A stretch of DNA of 39,441 nucleotides from a virus (IMGVR_UViG_3300008735_000029:1-39441), one strand, 5' to 3'; positions 21,660-31,050 are shown, numbered from the stretch's first letter. The notes: a model not told the origin generated them from the letters alone. Numbers and translations: made by a program.

Positions 21660-22986
21660 AGGTTCCTCTGGATTTTCTTAAACCAGCATTGTTTAATGTA
21701 CCTTTACATTTATCTATATATTTAGCTCTAGCTTCTTTATAGTCTGGTCTGTCTTTTACATTTTCTTGCCAAGCAAGTGTAGCTTCTGCTCCGATCTTAC
21801 CGTAATAAGGACACGGAGTTCCTGCCATCTGCATCGCTTTAAAAACTCTAGGATCTTGACACAATATTCCAACTGCTGCTACCTTCATACCTGTATCATA
21901 TAGATACTTTGAAAGTTTTAAACGTTCACAGTTCTCGTCACGGACTGTAGCACCTGTAGAGATTCCAAAGACTTGACCTTGAAACGCGCCTGATCTACCA
22001 ACAGTACATAGATCCTGGCTATAACTCATAATACTAGGAGCAATCGCAGAAGCAGGCGGTGCTTTTTGCGTGATGTTTTGATTGATAGTTTGTTCAGACT
22101 TAGACTCGTTAATGTTTCTATTCGTGTTATCAGATGTGCTAGTGTTTTCATTTACATTTTTGTTGTCAGTTGTAACGTCTGATTTTGAATTAGAGCTATT
22201 AATATTAACATTCTTATTATCGCTGGAACTAGTACTAGTATTGTTATTATTATTTGTGTTAGTGTTATTGCTAGTGCTATTATTAGTGTTTGTATTATTA
22301 CTAGTGCTAGTGCTATTATTATTATTAGTGTTTGTATTATTGCTTGTATTATTGCTTGTAGACGTGCTTGTATTATTGTTTGTATTAGTTGATATGTTGT
22401 TGTTATTATTAGTATTATTATTTGTACTAGTACTAGTGCTGTTATTTGAATTTGTATTTATATTTGTATTACTACTAGTATTATTATTATTATTGGTATT
22501 ACTAGAATTTACGGTGCTAGATACAGTCGAATTATTTGTATTGCTATTGACATTAGTACTAGTAGATGTACTATTGTTTGTGTTTGTATTTGAATTGGTG
22601 TTCGTACCAGTTGTCGTAGTCGTATTAACATTGGTGTTAGCGTTGGTATTTGTGGCGGTACTAGTGTTAGTATTGTTATTAGTATTTGAATTAGTGTTGG
22701 TACTAGTGTTAGTATTGTTATTTGTGTTAGTATTTGTTTGAGTACCAGTAGTTGTTGTAGTGTTTGTATTATTATTAGTGTTGGAATTGGTGTTAGTGTT
22801 AGTGTTTGAATTAGTGTTAGTATTATTGTTGGTATTGGTAGTTGTTGTAGTATTTGTAGTTGTTAATGAACTCTGCTCACAAAATTCTCCTGTTGTACAA
22901 TCTCCTGTAGGATCAGATTGAACATTATTACTAAAGAAAAGAGCAGATAGAATCAAAGCTCCAAATAAAAATTTAGATTGTTTCAT
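21631..22986 (-). CDS. Exported Asn/Thr-rich protein with conserved Cys C-terminal domain
   Basis: A 451-aa protein with a signal peptide (FLFGALILSALFFSNNVQS) behind a strong AGAGGAGG site. Residues about 40-300 are almost only Asn, Thr and Ser. The C-terminal 130 residues are ordinary and hold seven Cys: QDLCTVGRSGAFQGQVFGIS, RDENCERLKLSKYLYDTGMK, VAAVGILCQDPRVFKAMQMA, GTPCPYYGKIG and later single Cys. I recall a similar domain in other marine phages, always of unknown function. It overlaps the 878-aa gene by 29 bp, so the two exported proteins are coupled and probably act together. Confidence 0.75.
   Translation of the reverse strand: MKQSKFLFGALILSALFFSNNVQSDPTGDCTTGEFCEQSSLTTTNTTTTTNTNNNTNTNSNTNTNTNSNTNNNTNTTTTTGTQTNTNTNNNTNTSTNTNSNTNNNTNTSTATNTNANTNVNTTTTTGTNTNSNTNTNNSTSTSTNVNSNTNNSTVSSTVNSSNTNNNNNTSSNTNINTNSNNSTSTSTNNNTNNNNNISTNTNNNTSTSTSNNTSNNTNTNNNNSTSTSNNTNTNNSTSNNTNTNNNNNTSTSSSDNKNVNINSSNSKSDVTTDNKNVNENTSTSDNTNRNINESKSEQTINQNITQKAPPASAIAPSIMSYSQDLCTVGRSGAFQGQVFGISTGATVRDENCERLKLSKYLYDTGMKVAAVGILCQDPRVFKAMQMAGTPCPYYGKIGAEATLAWQENVKDRPDYKEARAKYIDKCKGTLNNAGLRKSRGTCVKEFNKGN
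22190..22860 (-). repeat. Asn/Thr/Ser low-complexity coding repeat
   Basis: Degenerate (AAY ACN) codon repeats; on the plus strand this appears as GTATTAGTGTTTGTATTA-like words over about 670 bp. Codons vary although the amino acids stay N, T and S, suggesting selection on protein composition rather than simple DNA slippage. Confidence 0.8.
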
Positions 22987-23016
22987 ATACTGCCCTCCTC
23001 TAGTTAGTATAAAAAA

Positions 23017-23175
23017 TTAAGATAATAAATTAAAATGATTTAAAACATCGAAGATTAAATAACCAAATAATATCCGAAACATTAAACGATAACGATAAAA
23101 GTCATCTGTTAATTCTGCTAGTTGTGCTTTGTTTATATGTACCCAATTTATTTGTGGCTTTTCTCCTTGTTCCAT
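23017..23175 (-). CDS. Small 52-aa protein with hydrophobic C-terminal half
   Basis: A complete frame from an ATG (complement of 23173-23175) to TAA at 23017-23019. It begins MEQGEKPQINWVHINKAQLA and ends with a hydrophobic stretch, LMFRILFGYLIFDVLNHFNL. It sits between Hsp20 and the exported-protein genes, in the same direction and with only small gaps, and fills otherwise empty sequence. A one-helix membrane peptide is likely; function unknown. Confidence 0.55.
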   Translation of the reverse strand: MEQGEKPQINWVHINKAQLAELTDDFYRYRLMFRILFGYLIFDVLNHFNLLS

Positions 23176-23191
23176 TTCATTCTTCTGTTAT

Positions 23192-23638
23192 TCATTTAAT
23201 TTTAATTTGTTTAGGTTTCTTCTCTTCAGGAATTATTCTTTTAAGAAAGATATTTAACATACCATTTTTAAAGTGCGCACCTTCGCTTTCTATATCTTCA
23301 GACAAATTAAATTGTCTTTTGAAAGAGCGTTGAGCGATTCCTTTATATAGTTTTTTATCGCTATCTTCTGTTGTTGAAGATTGATAAGAAACTGTTAAGG
23401 TATTCTCCTGTATTTCTACATTCAAATCTTTCTTGTCAATTCCTGCTAATGCGATTTCAATGACAAAATCATCTCCATCTTGTATTACATTGTAAGGTGG
23501 ATAACTTGGTAAGCTTTTAGAGCCTTGTGACATCTGTGCCATGTTCTCAAAAAGACTATCAAATCCTACAAACAATGATGAGAATATAGGATCTCTAAAA
23601 TCCACCATACCATAAAAATCTTTCTTTTTACGTATCAT
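23192..23638 (-). CDS. Small heat-shock protein (Hsp20/IbpA family)
   Basis: A 148-aa alpha-crystallin-type chaperone. The domain shows YPPYNVIQDGDDFVIEIALA then GIDKKDLNVEIQENTLTVSY, FKRQFNLSEDI and GMLNIFLKR, the family's A-x-x-G-like end ('G.L.i.l'). GGAGAG lies 5 nt before the ATG. Hsp20 holds unfolding proteins in solution. Phage copies are known in cyanophages and other marine phages and may help virion assembly or protect infected cells. It is encoded among late genes. Confidence 0.9.
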   Translation of the reverse strand: MIRKKKDFYGMVDFRDPIFSSLFVGFDSLFENMAQMSQGSKSLPSYPPYNVIQDGDDFVIEIALAGIDKKDLNVEIQENTLTVSYQSSTTEDSDKKLYKGIAQRSFKRQFNLSEDIESEGAHFKNGMLNIFLKRIIPEEKKPKQIKIK

Positions 23639-23762
23639 TTTTCTCTCCTTATTTTAAGCAAGATTAATATTAAAAACACACTACTTAAAGTATGCTTCGT
23701 GAATGCCTCTCAGAGCCTCATATGAGCGTTCTAAGCGACTTTTATTTAATTAATAACTGCGA

Positions 23763-23957
23763 CTAGCGCATACTAATTAAATCTCTTACAGAGCGTATTC
23801 CATTTTTAACTTTAGCAATACATTTCTGTATAGTTTCTATCTCTATAATACGTTTTATAGAGTCAGTTATTATGGTAGATATATTTCGCATCAACATCGG
23901 CTGACAGTGCCACATAATTACCATAAAAACTATTATTAAAGACATTATTAATTTCAT
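23763..23957 (-). CDS. Small protein with N-terminal membrane helix
   Basis: A 64-aa protein: one hydrophobic segment (KLIMSLIIVFMVIMW), then an amphipathic basic helix. It overlaps the end of the upstream membrane-protein gene by 4 bp. Between it and Hsp20 lies a 124-bp gap holding the palindrome CTCATATGAG (23717-23726). It may be part of a lysis set; no family recognised. Confidence 0.55.
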   Translation of the reverse strand: MKLIMSLIIVFMVIMWHCQPMLMRNISTIITDSIKRIIEIETIQKCIAKVKNGIRSVRDLISMR

Positions 23958-24340
23958 TTTTTATCCTTGTGTGAATTTGTATAGAGTCCGAACCATGCTG
24001 CGCCAGCACCTACAACAATTGAAATTAAACCTGACTGTTCAAAACTAGGATCTTCCAATCCCATAAACCAAAAGGTTGTGTAGTATAATAGATACATATA
24101 CACAGCAAGGAAAGCTCTTGGTATAATTCTCCAACTATCTATTGCGTGTGCTACAAAGATAAACTTCTGATAAGGATTATTATTTTTTATATCTTCTAAA
24201 TCTCTTATCTTATCCTTTAATGCACCGATCTCTTCGATCATAGCCATGAACTTATTTAAGTCCATCTCTACTTCGTTTCGATCCATGTCTCCACCAAACC
24301 TACCGCTTGGATGATATTGTTGTTGTTGTTCGTCACTCAT
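23954..24340 (-). CDS. Two-helix membrane protein, holin candidate
   Basis: A 128-aa protein with a soluble charged N-terminus including a short coiled coil (FMAMIEEIGALKDKIRDLED), then two membrane helices at about residues 75-97 (FLAVYMYLLYYTTFWFMG) and 103-122 (LISIVVGAGAAWFGLYTNSH), with a basic tail. Paired helices joined by a short turn plus a charged tail fit a holin or a virion-membrane protein. It lies 2 bp from the next membrane-protein gene. No endolysin gene was recognised nearby. Confidence 0.6.
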   Translation of the reverse strand: MSDEQQQQYHPSGRFGGDMDRNEVEMDLNKFMAMIEEIGALKDKIRDLEDIKNNNPYQKFIFVAHAIDSWRIIPRAFLAVYMYLLYYTTFWFMGLEDPSFEQSGLISIVVGAGAAWFGLYTNSHKDKK

Positions 24341-24342
24341 AA

Positions 24343-24783
24343 TTATTTTTTAACTAAACTACCACCGAAATACATTCCGATAATAGCAGACACTAAATTA
24401 GTATCTAATTGTGTTATTACTAAGCCTTGAAATGTAATCCATTCAAATCTTTCTCTGGCTTCTACTAAGAACCAAAAACCAGGTCTCCAGTTAGTGTAAC
24501 CTACTGTTACATCTACATCTGGATAAAAGACTGCTACTATTTTAGGCAATACTACTATTGCAAATACAGAAATCAAAGCGATTATTCTTCGTGTCCACGC
24601 AAAGCCTTTATCCTTTAGGCCATGATCGAGAGATTGTTTCTTGGCTTTCATCTCGAACTCGCCTCTAGTAATAAGAAGCTTTTGTTGTTCTTCTTTTGCT
24701 TTTCTTGATTGCGACCATATACTAAGTACACTACTTAGCAAGGTCGATCCAAGCATCGTAATTATTTCAAATGGAAAACCCAC
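24343..24783 (-). CDS. Three-helix membrane protein, holin candidate
   Basis: A 146-aa protein with helices at about residues 4-24 (FEIITMLGSTLLSSVLSIWS), 65-87 (RRIIALISVFAIVVLPKIVA) and 122-141 (LDTNLVSAIIGMYFGGSLVK), and a Lys/Glu/Gln-rich coiled segment between the first two. Three helices suit a class I or GTA-type 3TM holin, the pore that times lysis, but this is topology only. Overlaps the small upstream gene by 17 bp. Confidence 0.6.
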   Translation of the reverse strand: MGFPFEIITMLGSTLLSSVLSIWSQSRKAKEEQQKLLITRGEFEMKAKKQSLDHGLKDKGFAWTRRIIALISVFAIVVLPKIVAVFYPDVDVTVGYTNWRPGFWFLVEARERFEWITFQGLVITQLDTNLVSAIIGMYFGGSLVKK

Positions 24784-24943
24784 TATAACTCTCTTCTATA
24801 TCACTTGTTAAGACTTCTTCCGCTAAATTTTCGTACATTAATCTAAAGTGTTCTAAGCTCATGAAGCCTAAGTCTTGGCGAATTTGATGGGTTCTATAAA
24901 CCTCGTAAGCCTTTTCAAGTTGTTCTTCTGTATATAATAACAT
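24767..24943 (-). CDS. Small 58-aa acidic protein
   Basis: A complete frame from ATG (complement of 24941-24943) to TGA at 24767-24769. It begins MLLYTEEQLEKAYEVYRTHQ and ends ESYSGFSI, acidic and helical. It overlaps the next gene's start by 17 bp and fills the gap behind the 2023-aa gene, so it is probably real. A strong promoter -10 box abuts its ATG, and no Shine-Dalgarno is visible; transcripts from that promoter would start within the gene. Confidence 0.6.
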   Translation of the reverse strand: MLLYTEEQLEKAYEVYRTHQIRQDLGFMSLEHFRLMYENLAEEVLTSDIEESYSGFSI

Positions 24944-24971
24944 ATTATAGTGCTGTTTTTAATTTTGTCAA
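24944..24971 (-). promoter_or_regulatory. Leftward promoter inside the late arm
   Basis: On the minus strand TTGACA (complement of 24966-24971), a 16-bp spacer, then TATAAT (complement of 24944-24949). It could give separate transcription of the holin-like, Hsp20 and exported-protein genes from that of the virion genes upstream. Confidence 0.7.
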
Positions 24972-24978
24972 GTTTTAT

Positions 24979-27900
24979 TTATTTATGATAATATTTATCT
25001 GCTGCGTAATCAAAAAATATAATATCTTTATCTTTTCTTAATGGTTGTCCTTGATATTGTCTGATTATAGAATTTTTAACCGTATCCATTCTTCTTCTTG
25101 CTTGTGCATTTTTATCTTCTTCTATTTTTGCAAGACCAGCCGCTATGTTATTGTTCCAAGAATCTGATCCTGAATCTCTTACACCAACAAAAGGTTTTCC
25201 TTCAAAAGGTTTTGCATAGCTTATAGCTGAATACATCTCTTTAGCTCCTAAACCAGTAGTCACTAATCCTGGTGCATTAGGAAATGCTTTGTAAACTTTT
25301 AGGGAATGATTGAGGTGATTTAAAGCGTTTGTTCCCATACTTACTGAAGGTAACTGATCTTTCGTCATTCCACCGCCACCTTGATTTACAGGAGCTAGTA
25401 ATTCTTGTGTAATTGTTTCCCATTCATCCTTTGATTGATCAAAAACAGCCTTTTTATCAAATAACTCTCTTATACCTCTTTCTTTTATAAGCTTTTTAAC
25501 TCTATCTCCAAGACCATACTGCTGTCGAGCAAGAAGGCCACCATTTCTTGCAGCTAATCTTCTACTAAAAGACCTATTACTTTCTTTTTTCTTAACAAGT
25601 AAATTACTTGGCGAGTTGTTTCTAGGATTACCGTCTTTATGATCTACATCGTTACCATCACCTGCTGCAATCCTACCGTCTCTTTTTAATTGTCTGTTAG
25701 CGTTGTTTCTATGCGCTCTATCTTTCTTTTGCTTTTCAGAGGAATGGTAGTTAGCGTATTCTTTATCGTAGTCTCGAACAGTTCCTCCAGTCTTGCCGCC
25801 TTTTCTTTTTGGTCTTTCTTTATCATCTTGATTAGTATCATCTTTATCTTCTCTGCTATCAAGGCCGTGTTCACGTATTAAAGTATCATATAGTTTTTTT
25901 CTATCAATTTGTGCTTCTTCTTCGCTGTCATAACCCGCTAATGTTCCGTCTTCTATAGACGAACCTACTTGATTCCACATATCCTCGTCTGATTCATACT
26001 TGTCACCTGTTTCTGTATTATATAAAGGAACTATATAGTATTGTCCATTAGCATTCTGAGCTATTTGTGATGTATTACTCATTATTAGACCTGTTCTTCC
26101 TTTATTTAACCACCTATTAAATATATTAGGTGCGTTTGCTACTACAGAACCCCAAGCAGGTAAGAAATAATCATAGTTTGTTTGGTAAGAAGTAGACGCT
26201 TCAATAACAGGTTCTATTCCGCCATTTTCACCCTCATCTGGTCTTTGTTCACTATAATCATAAGCTTCATCTCTAGCTATTTGAGCATCCATCCAATTAG
26301 CATAATCATCTGCGCCTTGCGATCCATACCTATAAGGATCCATTTGCGGATCTCTAGCGCTATAGTCCTGCCACTCAGTAGGATCTCGTTGATCTTCAGA
26401 CGCACCAGTTCCTACAGGAAGAGAGTAAGACTGCTCATCTCCTGAATAAGAGCCTCCTTGTAATCTAATTCTACCACCGTTTGCTTTAGCTTTACGCTTC
26501 TTTAAAGACTTTTTTAATTTACTAATTTGTTTCTTTGATACAGGTGCTACACCAATAGATACGAGTAAACCATCTTTAAAACCTAACCTTTCCATCTCAG
26601 CTTCATACGGCATACCTGTATTCTTGTCAACTCTTTCAGAAGGTACTAAGTTCACATTAGGTACTGGATAATCTTCAGAGATTGCACCACCTTGGAATTT
26701 TTGTTGTCTGCTTTCAGTAGACTTTGATGCAAGGTTTTTAAATTCTCTTCCTGTATATTCTCTTATTCTTTTTGCATCTTTTTCATTTAAATTATTTTTC
26801 CAATCTTTATCAGTAACATCTACATACACAGGAATTTGTGCCATAGCTGGTCTTATTTCCTTATTTATTCTATATACTAGCTTATTTATTTCTTCTTGTG
26901 TATAGTTTGGATTTTCTGATTGCACCATTGCTAATAAATCAGCTTCATCTATCGCTAATGGCATAAAAGTTACAACAGGTTTTGAACTGTTTTCAACTGT
27001 AAAAGGACTTGCCTCTACTAAAGACCAGCTTAATCCTTGTTCTTGCCTTGTTTCTAACTCTTCATATTCTCTTACTTTACTTGTTGAAGTAACTTTTCTA
27101 CCTATAAGAAGTTTATTAGAATTAACATTAATATTTTTAAATCTTTTATCTCCATTTTCGTCAAGACCGCCATAGTGATTTAAATCAACTGTTGCTTGCA
27201 TAAATCTTCTGTAAGGGCCATAATATCGTCTATTTAATTCTATATATAGTTCTTCAAAATCTTTAGGTGTAAAATCTTTCCCTAATGCTCTACGTAATTC
27301 ACCTTCTAAGTCTCTTTTTAACTTTATAAAATCGTTAGCTTTTCCTTTATATTGAGTTTTAAAATAGTCGCTATTATATTCTGCTCCACCAAAACCACTC
27401 ATTAATTTAGCAGTTTCAATGGTAGGATCAATAACTTCTCCATAAGGAGTCTCTCCCATATCTATTCTTTCTCTGTAACGCTCAACTCTTTTTACTGATC
27501 CTGGTTCGTATAATTTTAACATTCTTGCAGCTAGAATGTGTCCATTAGTATATATATTATTAAACCAATCTCCAGTCTCTTCCCAAGTATCTAAAGGATC
27601 GAAAGGATTAGATATTTTTCTAAGTTTTCCATCTATTCCTTTTTCCATTCCTTGCATTCCTACGTCAGGTAAAAAAGGTTTCCAAACTTCCATTAACAAC
27701 GAAGCAGAAAAAAGCTGATCTGTTGCTGTGGATAAACCATCAGTTATCCAACCTCTCATTGTTTCAACTTCGTTAAATTCTAAAGGATCTTCTGAAGTTA
27801 TTCTATTTAACATAGGAACAAAAATACTGGTTGGAAAATTATAGTAGTTCCAATTACCTATTGGTACAACAGAAACATTCCCATTTTCTGATTCTGAAAC

Positions 27901-30900
27901 AACCATAGATGTGTTTTGAAGGTATTCTGGAGCAGAAGACCGTTTAAATCTTTCTGTATTTTCTTCTGCATCGTCTCCGCTTGTCCAGTAATTAATACCT
28001 CTTTCTGCTGCATAGGTATAAGCTGCCATACTTGAAAATCTTTTTATACCTCTGTTTCGCATTAAAGCTCCAGCCTCACTTGCGCCTTCTTGAATCATTG
28101 CTCGGCCTGTTGATATTTCTCTAAAACTTTGTCTATAGCTTCCCATCATAGTTCTAAGAGACTCATATGCAAAAGAAAAAAATTGTCCTACTACAGGAAT
28201 ACTTTTAAAAGCCTGTATTCGTCTTGATATAAAGTCATAATTTTGAAGTGTTTGTTGAACAATTTCTGAAGATGCTCTTTTTGTATCAGAAATTCTAAAT
28301 TTGTCAAATTTTGGATCGTTTGGTAATGCTTCATTAATTTTATCTAGTAATCTATATTCTTTAAGCCACATAGCAACTTTAAAAATTTCATCTCCAGTCC
28401 TATAAAGTTCAGTAAGTTTTTCACTAGCTTTAATTATACCTGCTTTTTCCATTCCTTTAAGCGCCCAACCTAAAGGATTATACCATTTTCTTTGTGTTTT
28501 TGTAAACTCATCTACTGATCCAGCAATATTACCAGCATCTACATTTTTACCTAATAGGTTATAATATGATACTTCTTCCACTTTTTTTTGGTATTTTGGA
28601 TTTATAGTTTTACCTATTTTATGAGCAAGTATCATAACAGCTTCTCCAAACTCTTTTGATAAAGGATTAATTCCTTGTGCTATAGTTGCTGCATAACTAC
28701 TAGTTACGTTCAATACTTGTGTAGTATGCGAGTAAACAGTTTGAAGTCCATGTGCCATTCCTTTTAAACCACTTAAAAAACCTGCAACATCTTTAAGTTG
28801 TCCTCCTCCACCAACAAGAGTATCATAAGCACTTATATTTTGAAGAAATAAACCTATTTCTTTATTAGTCCACATTCCTGAAAGATTACCAAAACCATCA
28901 GGTATTTGTATACCTTTTGTTCCTTTTGTAAATCCTCTTCCTACATCTTCTGGATTTTTGAAGATATAAATACCTCTTCCCATTTCGTGAACAGCATTAA
29001 AAAATTTCCTATCTTCTATTTCTCTAACCATTTTCGTTACAGATAGCGTAAATCTATCTAATGGATCTTTTACAACACCCATAAATTCTTTGACATTTTT
29101 AGGTATTTCTTTACGTTTTATATTAAGCTTATTTTTTCTTGTATATGTACCTAATTGTCTAAAGAAATCATCTACGTTTCCAGAACTTTCCATAAAACCT
29201 AATAACGCTTCGTTTACTCTTGTATCTAATGCTCTACCTGCAGCTTCTACAACTTCTTTGTCTGTACTATTTAGATCTCTAAGCAATCTAAGATGTGCCT
29301 TTCTTTTATCAAGATCTTTAATTGTTTTAGGATCTAGTTCTAATATAAGCTTTCTTACATCTTGTTTTGCTGCTCTTTCTAATCTAAGCTCTTGTCTAAA
29401 ATAATCGCCTTCAAATAATTCGTAGGATTCTCTAGCATAGTATCCCATTTGTTGTTTGTATTTAGCTATATCTTCTGGCTCTAACATCCCACTATCAATC
29501 ATTCTCTGAGATAAAGCATCTTGATATTCTCTAAGTCTTTTAACAGGTTGTCTAAGTTGTTTAGGAAGAGCTTTTAAAGCTTCATTAAATCCTTGTATTT
29601 GTAATCTCCCTATACTTATACCTTTACTAGTAATAATTGTAGGTGCTTTAAAATCAGTATATAAAGCATAATCTATAATTTTTAATAGTTTTTCTCTTTC
29701 TGTTTCAGATCTAAATTTTTTAGGAAGTTTAGTAAGCATTCTATCAAAAATACCACCTAATTGTTTATCTATATTTCTTGCTATATGTCCTATTTCTGCA
29801 AAAGCCATATCTTTTGTACCTTGAGACTCTAAAAAAACTTTATGCATTTGTTCTGGTAAGCCTTGTCTAGAAGCAGTAAAACCACTTCTAAGTCTATTAA
29901 GCATTCTCATAAAAGAATTTTCAGAATAACGAGCATTAATATTATAAAAGAAGTTATAGCTTCTTTCATCTAAAGCTTCCAGATCCCCCCTAGTAGAAAC
30001 TTCTCCTTCTTCTATTAGTTTTTTTCTTCTTCTTTTTAGATCTTCTTTAAATTTACCGCCTTTTGTTTTAGCTCTAGCATTTTTAATGGTCTGTATAAAT
30101 TTTTGTTTAACTTCAGCAGACGAGTTTCTAATATCTTTTAAAGTTGTAACAAAAGCTTCTGGAGGAGAGATTTCTCCTACTTTTGTTTTAATAGTTTTTC
30201 CAGCAAATAAAACACCTTCAAACGCACCAGTAATGATTAATCCTTCTCCAAGAAGTTTCATTCTTGCTTCAAGCATGGAATCATCTTCTTCATATTTAAG
30301 AGGATCTAATACAAAATCTTCTATATCTTGTATCATTTGGTCTTTTAAAGCTTCTCTTTGTTCATCAGATAATATTCCTTTATCAGATAATAATGTAGTA
30401 GCTGTATCAGTTAAGTCTTTTCCAGACTCTCTCCAAGAGCGTTCTTTAGTTCTTAGTTCGGACTCTTCAGTACCGATCCAATCACCAACCATATTGGCAA
30501 AATTTTCTATTTGGGGATTAAAGGCAAATTGAGTTGCTGCTTCGCCTCTTGTGATTATTGCAGCAGTTTTTTGTGCTTTAGGAAGTTGAGATCCTGTACC
30601 GAATAATTTTCCTAAAGTTATATAGCTCAGAGCAAAAGAACCTGCTCCTCTTGTAAGTGTTTTTCCTACACCTTCTGGTTGTTTAATAGAAGGAACCATA
30701 AGTTTCCCTCTTTTTTGCATTTCAATATTTTCTGATCCTAAATATTTATTTGCAACTTCTTGCAACATATATTCTCGTTCTTGTTGCTCTTTAACGCGCT
30801 CTTCTTCTCTTTGTTTTTGAAACTCTTCGTCTTGTGAAATTTCAGCTATTTCTAAAGTTTTCTCTCTTAAACTTTCAGGTAAAAATCCAGCATATGTCAT

Positions 30901-31050
30901 AGGAGTCATACCTGCAACTTCTTCTTGACCTCTTGAAAAAGTTCGATAAAAATCAATAAAAGTTCTAGCAGGTTCTTGGAACATTCCAGGAACAGTTCTA
31001 ATAAACTGCTCTCTCTTATTTGTAGGATTATTATTATTATCGTTAGCCAT
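24979..31050 (-). CDS. Giant internal-virion-like protein (2023 aa) with embedded HNH domain
   Basis: The largest gene in the window. The long N-terminal 1400 residues are mostly helical and charged, with hydrophobic patches (for example LLGEGLIITGAFEGVLFAGK), in the style of T7 gp15/gp16 ejection proteins that form a channel for DNA entry. Around residues 1500-1560 are GG motifs (NGGRIRLQGG). Around residues 1780-1830 is an HNH nuclease signature: HRNNANRQLKRDGRIAAGDG then NDVDHKDGNPRNNSPSNLLV. A further GG motif (RNGGLLARQQYG) and a conserved-looking C-terminal domain (NALNHLNHSLKVYKAF) follow. Classified by size, position and composition; no lytic transglycosylase motif was found by eye. 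Confidence 0.65.
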   Translation of the reverse strand: MANDNNNNPTNKREQFIRTVPGMFQEPARTFIDFYRTFSRGQEEVAGMTPMTYAGFLPESLREKTLEIAEISQDEEFQKQREEERVKEQQEREYMLQEVANKYLGSENIEMQKRGKLMVPSIKQPEGVGKTLTRGAGSFALSYITLGKLFGTGSQLPKAQKTAAIITRGEAATQFAFNPQIENFANMVGDWIGTEESELRTKERSWRESGKDLTDTATTLLSDKGILSDEQREALKDQMIQDIEDFVLDPLKYEEDDSMLEARMKLLGEGLIITGAFEGVLFAGKTIKTKVGEISPPEAFVTTLKDIRNSSAEVKQKFIQTIKNARAKTKGGKFKEDLKRRRKKLIEEGEVSTRGDLEALDERSYNFFYNINARYSENSFMRMLNRLRSGFTASRQGLPEQMHKVFLESQGTKDMAFAEIGHIARNIDKQLGGIFDRMLTKLPKKFRSETEREKLLKIIDYALYTDFKAPTIITSKGISIGRLQIQGFNEALKALPKQLRQPVKRLREYQDALSQRMIDSGMLEPEDIAKYKQQMGYYARESYELFEGDYFRQELRLERAAKQDVRKLILELDPKTIKDLDKRKAHLRLLRDLNSTDKEVVEAAGRALDTRVNEALLGFMESSGNVDDFFRQLGTYTRKNKLNIKRKEIPKNVKEFMGVVKDPLDRFTLSVTKMVREIEDRKFFNAVHEMGRGIYIFKNPEDVGRGFTKGTKGIQIPDGFGNLSGMWTNKEIGLFLQNISAYDTLVGGGGQLKDVAGFLSGLKGMAHGLQTVYSHTTQVLNVTSSYAATIAQGINPLSKEFGEAVMILAHKIGKTINPKYQKKVEEVSYYNLLGKNVDAGNIAGSVDEFTKTQRKWYNPLGWALKGMEKAGIIKASEKLTELYRTGDEIFKVAMWLKEYRLLDKINEALPNDPKFDKFRISDTKRASSEIVQQTLQNYDFISRRIQAFKSIPVVGQFFSFAYESLRTMMGSYRQSFREISTGRAMIQEGASEAGALMRNRGIKRFSSMAAYTYAAERGINYWTSGDDAEENTERFKRSSAPEYLQNTSMVVSESENGNVSVVPIGNWNYYNFPTSIFVPMLNRITSEDPLEFNEVETMRGWITDGLSTATDQLFSASLLMEVWKPFLPDVGMQGMEKGIDGKLRKISNPFDPLDTWEETGDWFNNIYTNGHILAARMLKLYEPGSVKRVERYRERIDMGETPYGEVIDPTIETAKLMSGFGGAEYNSDYFKTQYKGKANDFIKLKRDLEGELRRALGKDFTPKDFEELYIELNRRYYGPYRRFMQATVDLNHYGGLDENGDKRFKNINVNSNKLLIGRKVTSTSKVREYEELETRQEQGLSWSLVEASPFTVENSSKPVVTFMPLAIDEADLLAMVQSENPNYTQEEINKLVYRINKEIRPAMAQIPVYVDVTDKDWKNNLNEKDAKRIREYTGREFKNLASKSTESRQQKFQGGAISEDYPVPNVNLVPSERVDKNTGMPYEAEMERLGFKDGLLVSIGVAPVSKKQISKLKKSLKKRKAKANGGRIRLQGGSYSGDEQSYSLPVGTGASEDQRDPTEWQDYSARDPQMDPYRYGSQGADDYANWMDAQIARDEAYDYSEQRPDEGENGGIEPVIEASTSYQTNYDYFLPAWGSVVANAPNIFNRWLNKGRTGLIMSNTSQIAQNANGQYYIVPLYNTETGDKYESDEDMWNQVGSSIEDGTLAGYDSEEEAQIDRKKLYDTLIREHGLDSREDKDDTNQDDKERPKRKGGKTGGTVRDYDKEYANYHSSEKQKKDRAHRNNANRQLKRDGRIAAGDGNDVDHKDGNPRNNSPSNLLVKKKESNRSFSRRLAARNGGLLARQQYGLGDRVKKLIKERGIRELFDKKAVFDQSKDEWETITQELLAPVNQGGGGMTKDQLPSVSMGTNALNHLNHSLKVYKAFPNAPGLVTTGLGAKEMYSAISYAKPFEGKPFVGVRDSGSDSWNNNIAAGLAKIEEDKNAQARRRMDTVKNSIIRQYQGQPLRKDKDIIFFDYAADKYYHK

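Noticed and set aside
22082-22741. 219-aa, Leu/Val-rich plus-strand frame resembling a membrane protein
   Set aside because: It is the complement of the Asn/Thr codon repeat (AAY/ACN read backwards gives Leu/Val codons); no ribosome site.
30086-30532. 148-aa plus-strand frame in the 2023-aa gene
   Set aside because: Ser-rich shadow of a long charged gene, no promoter or ribosome site.
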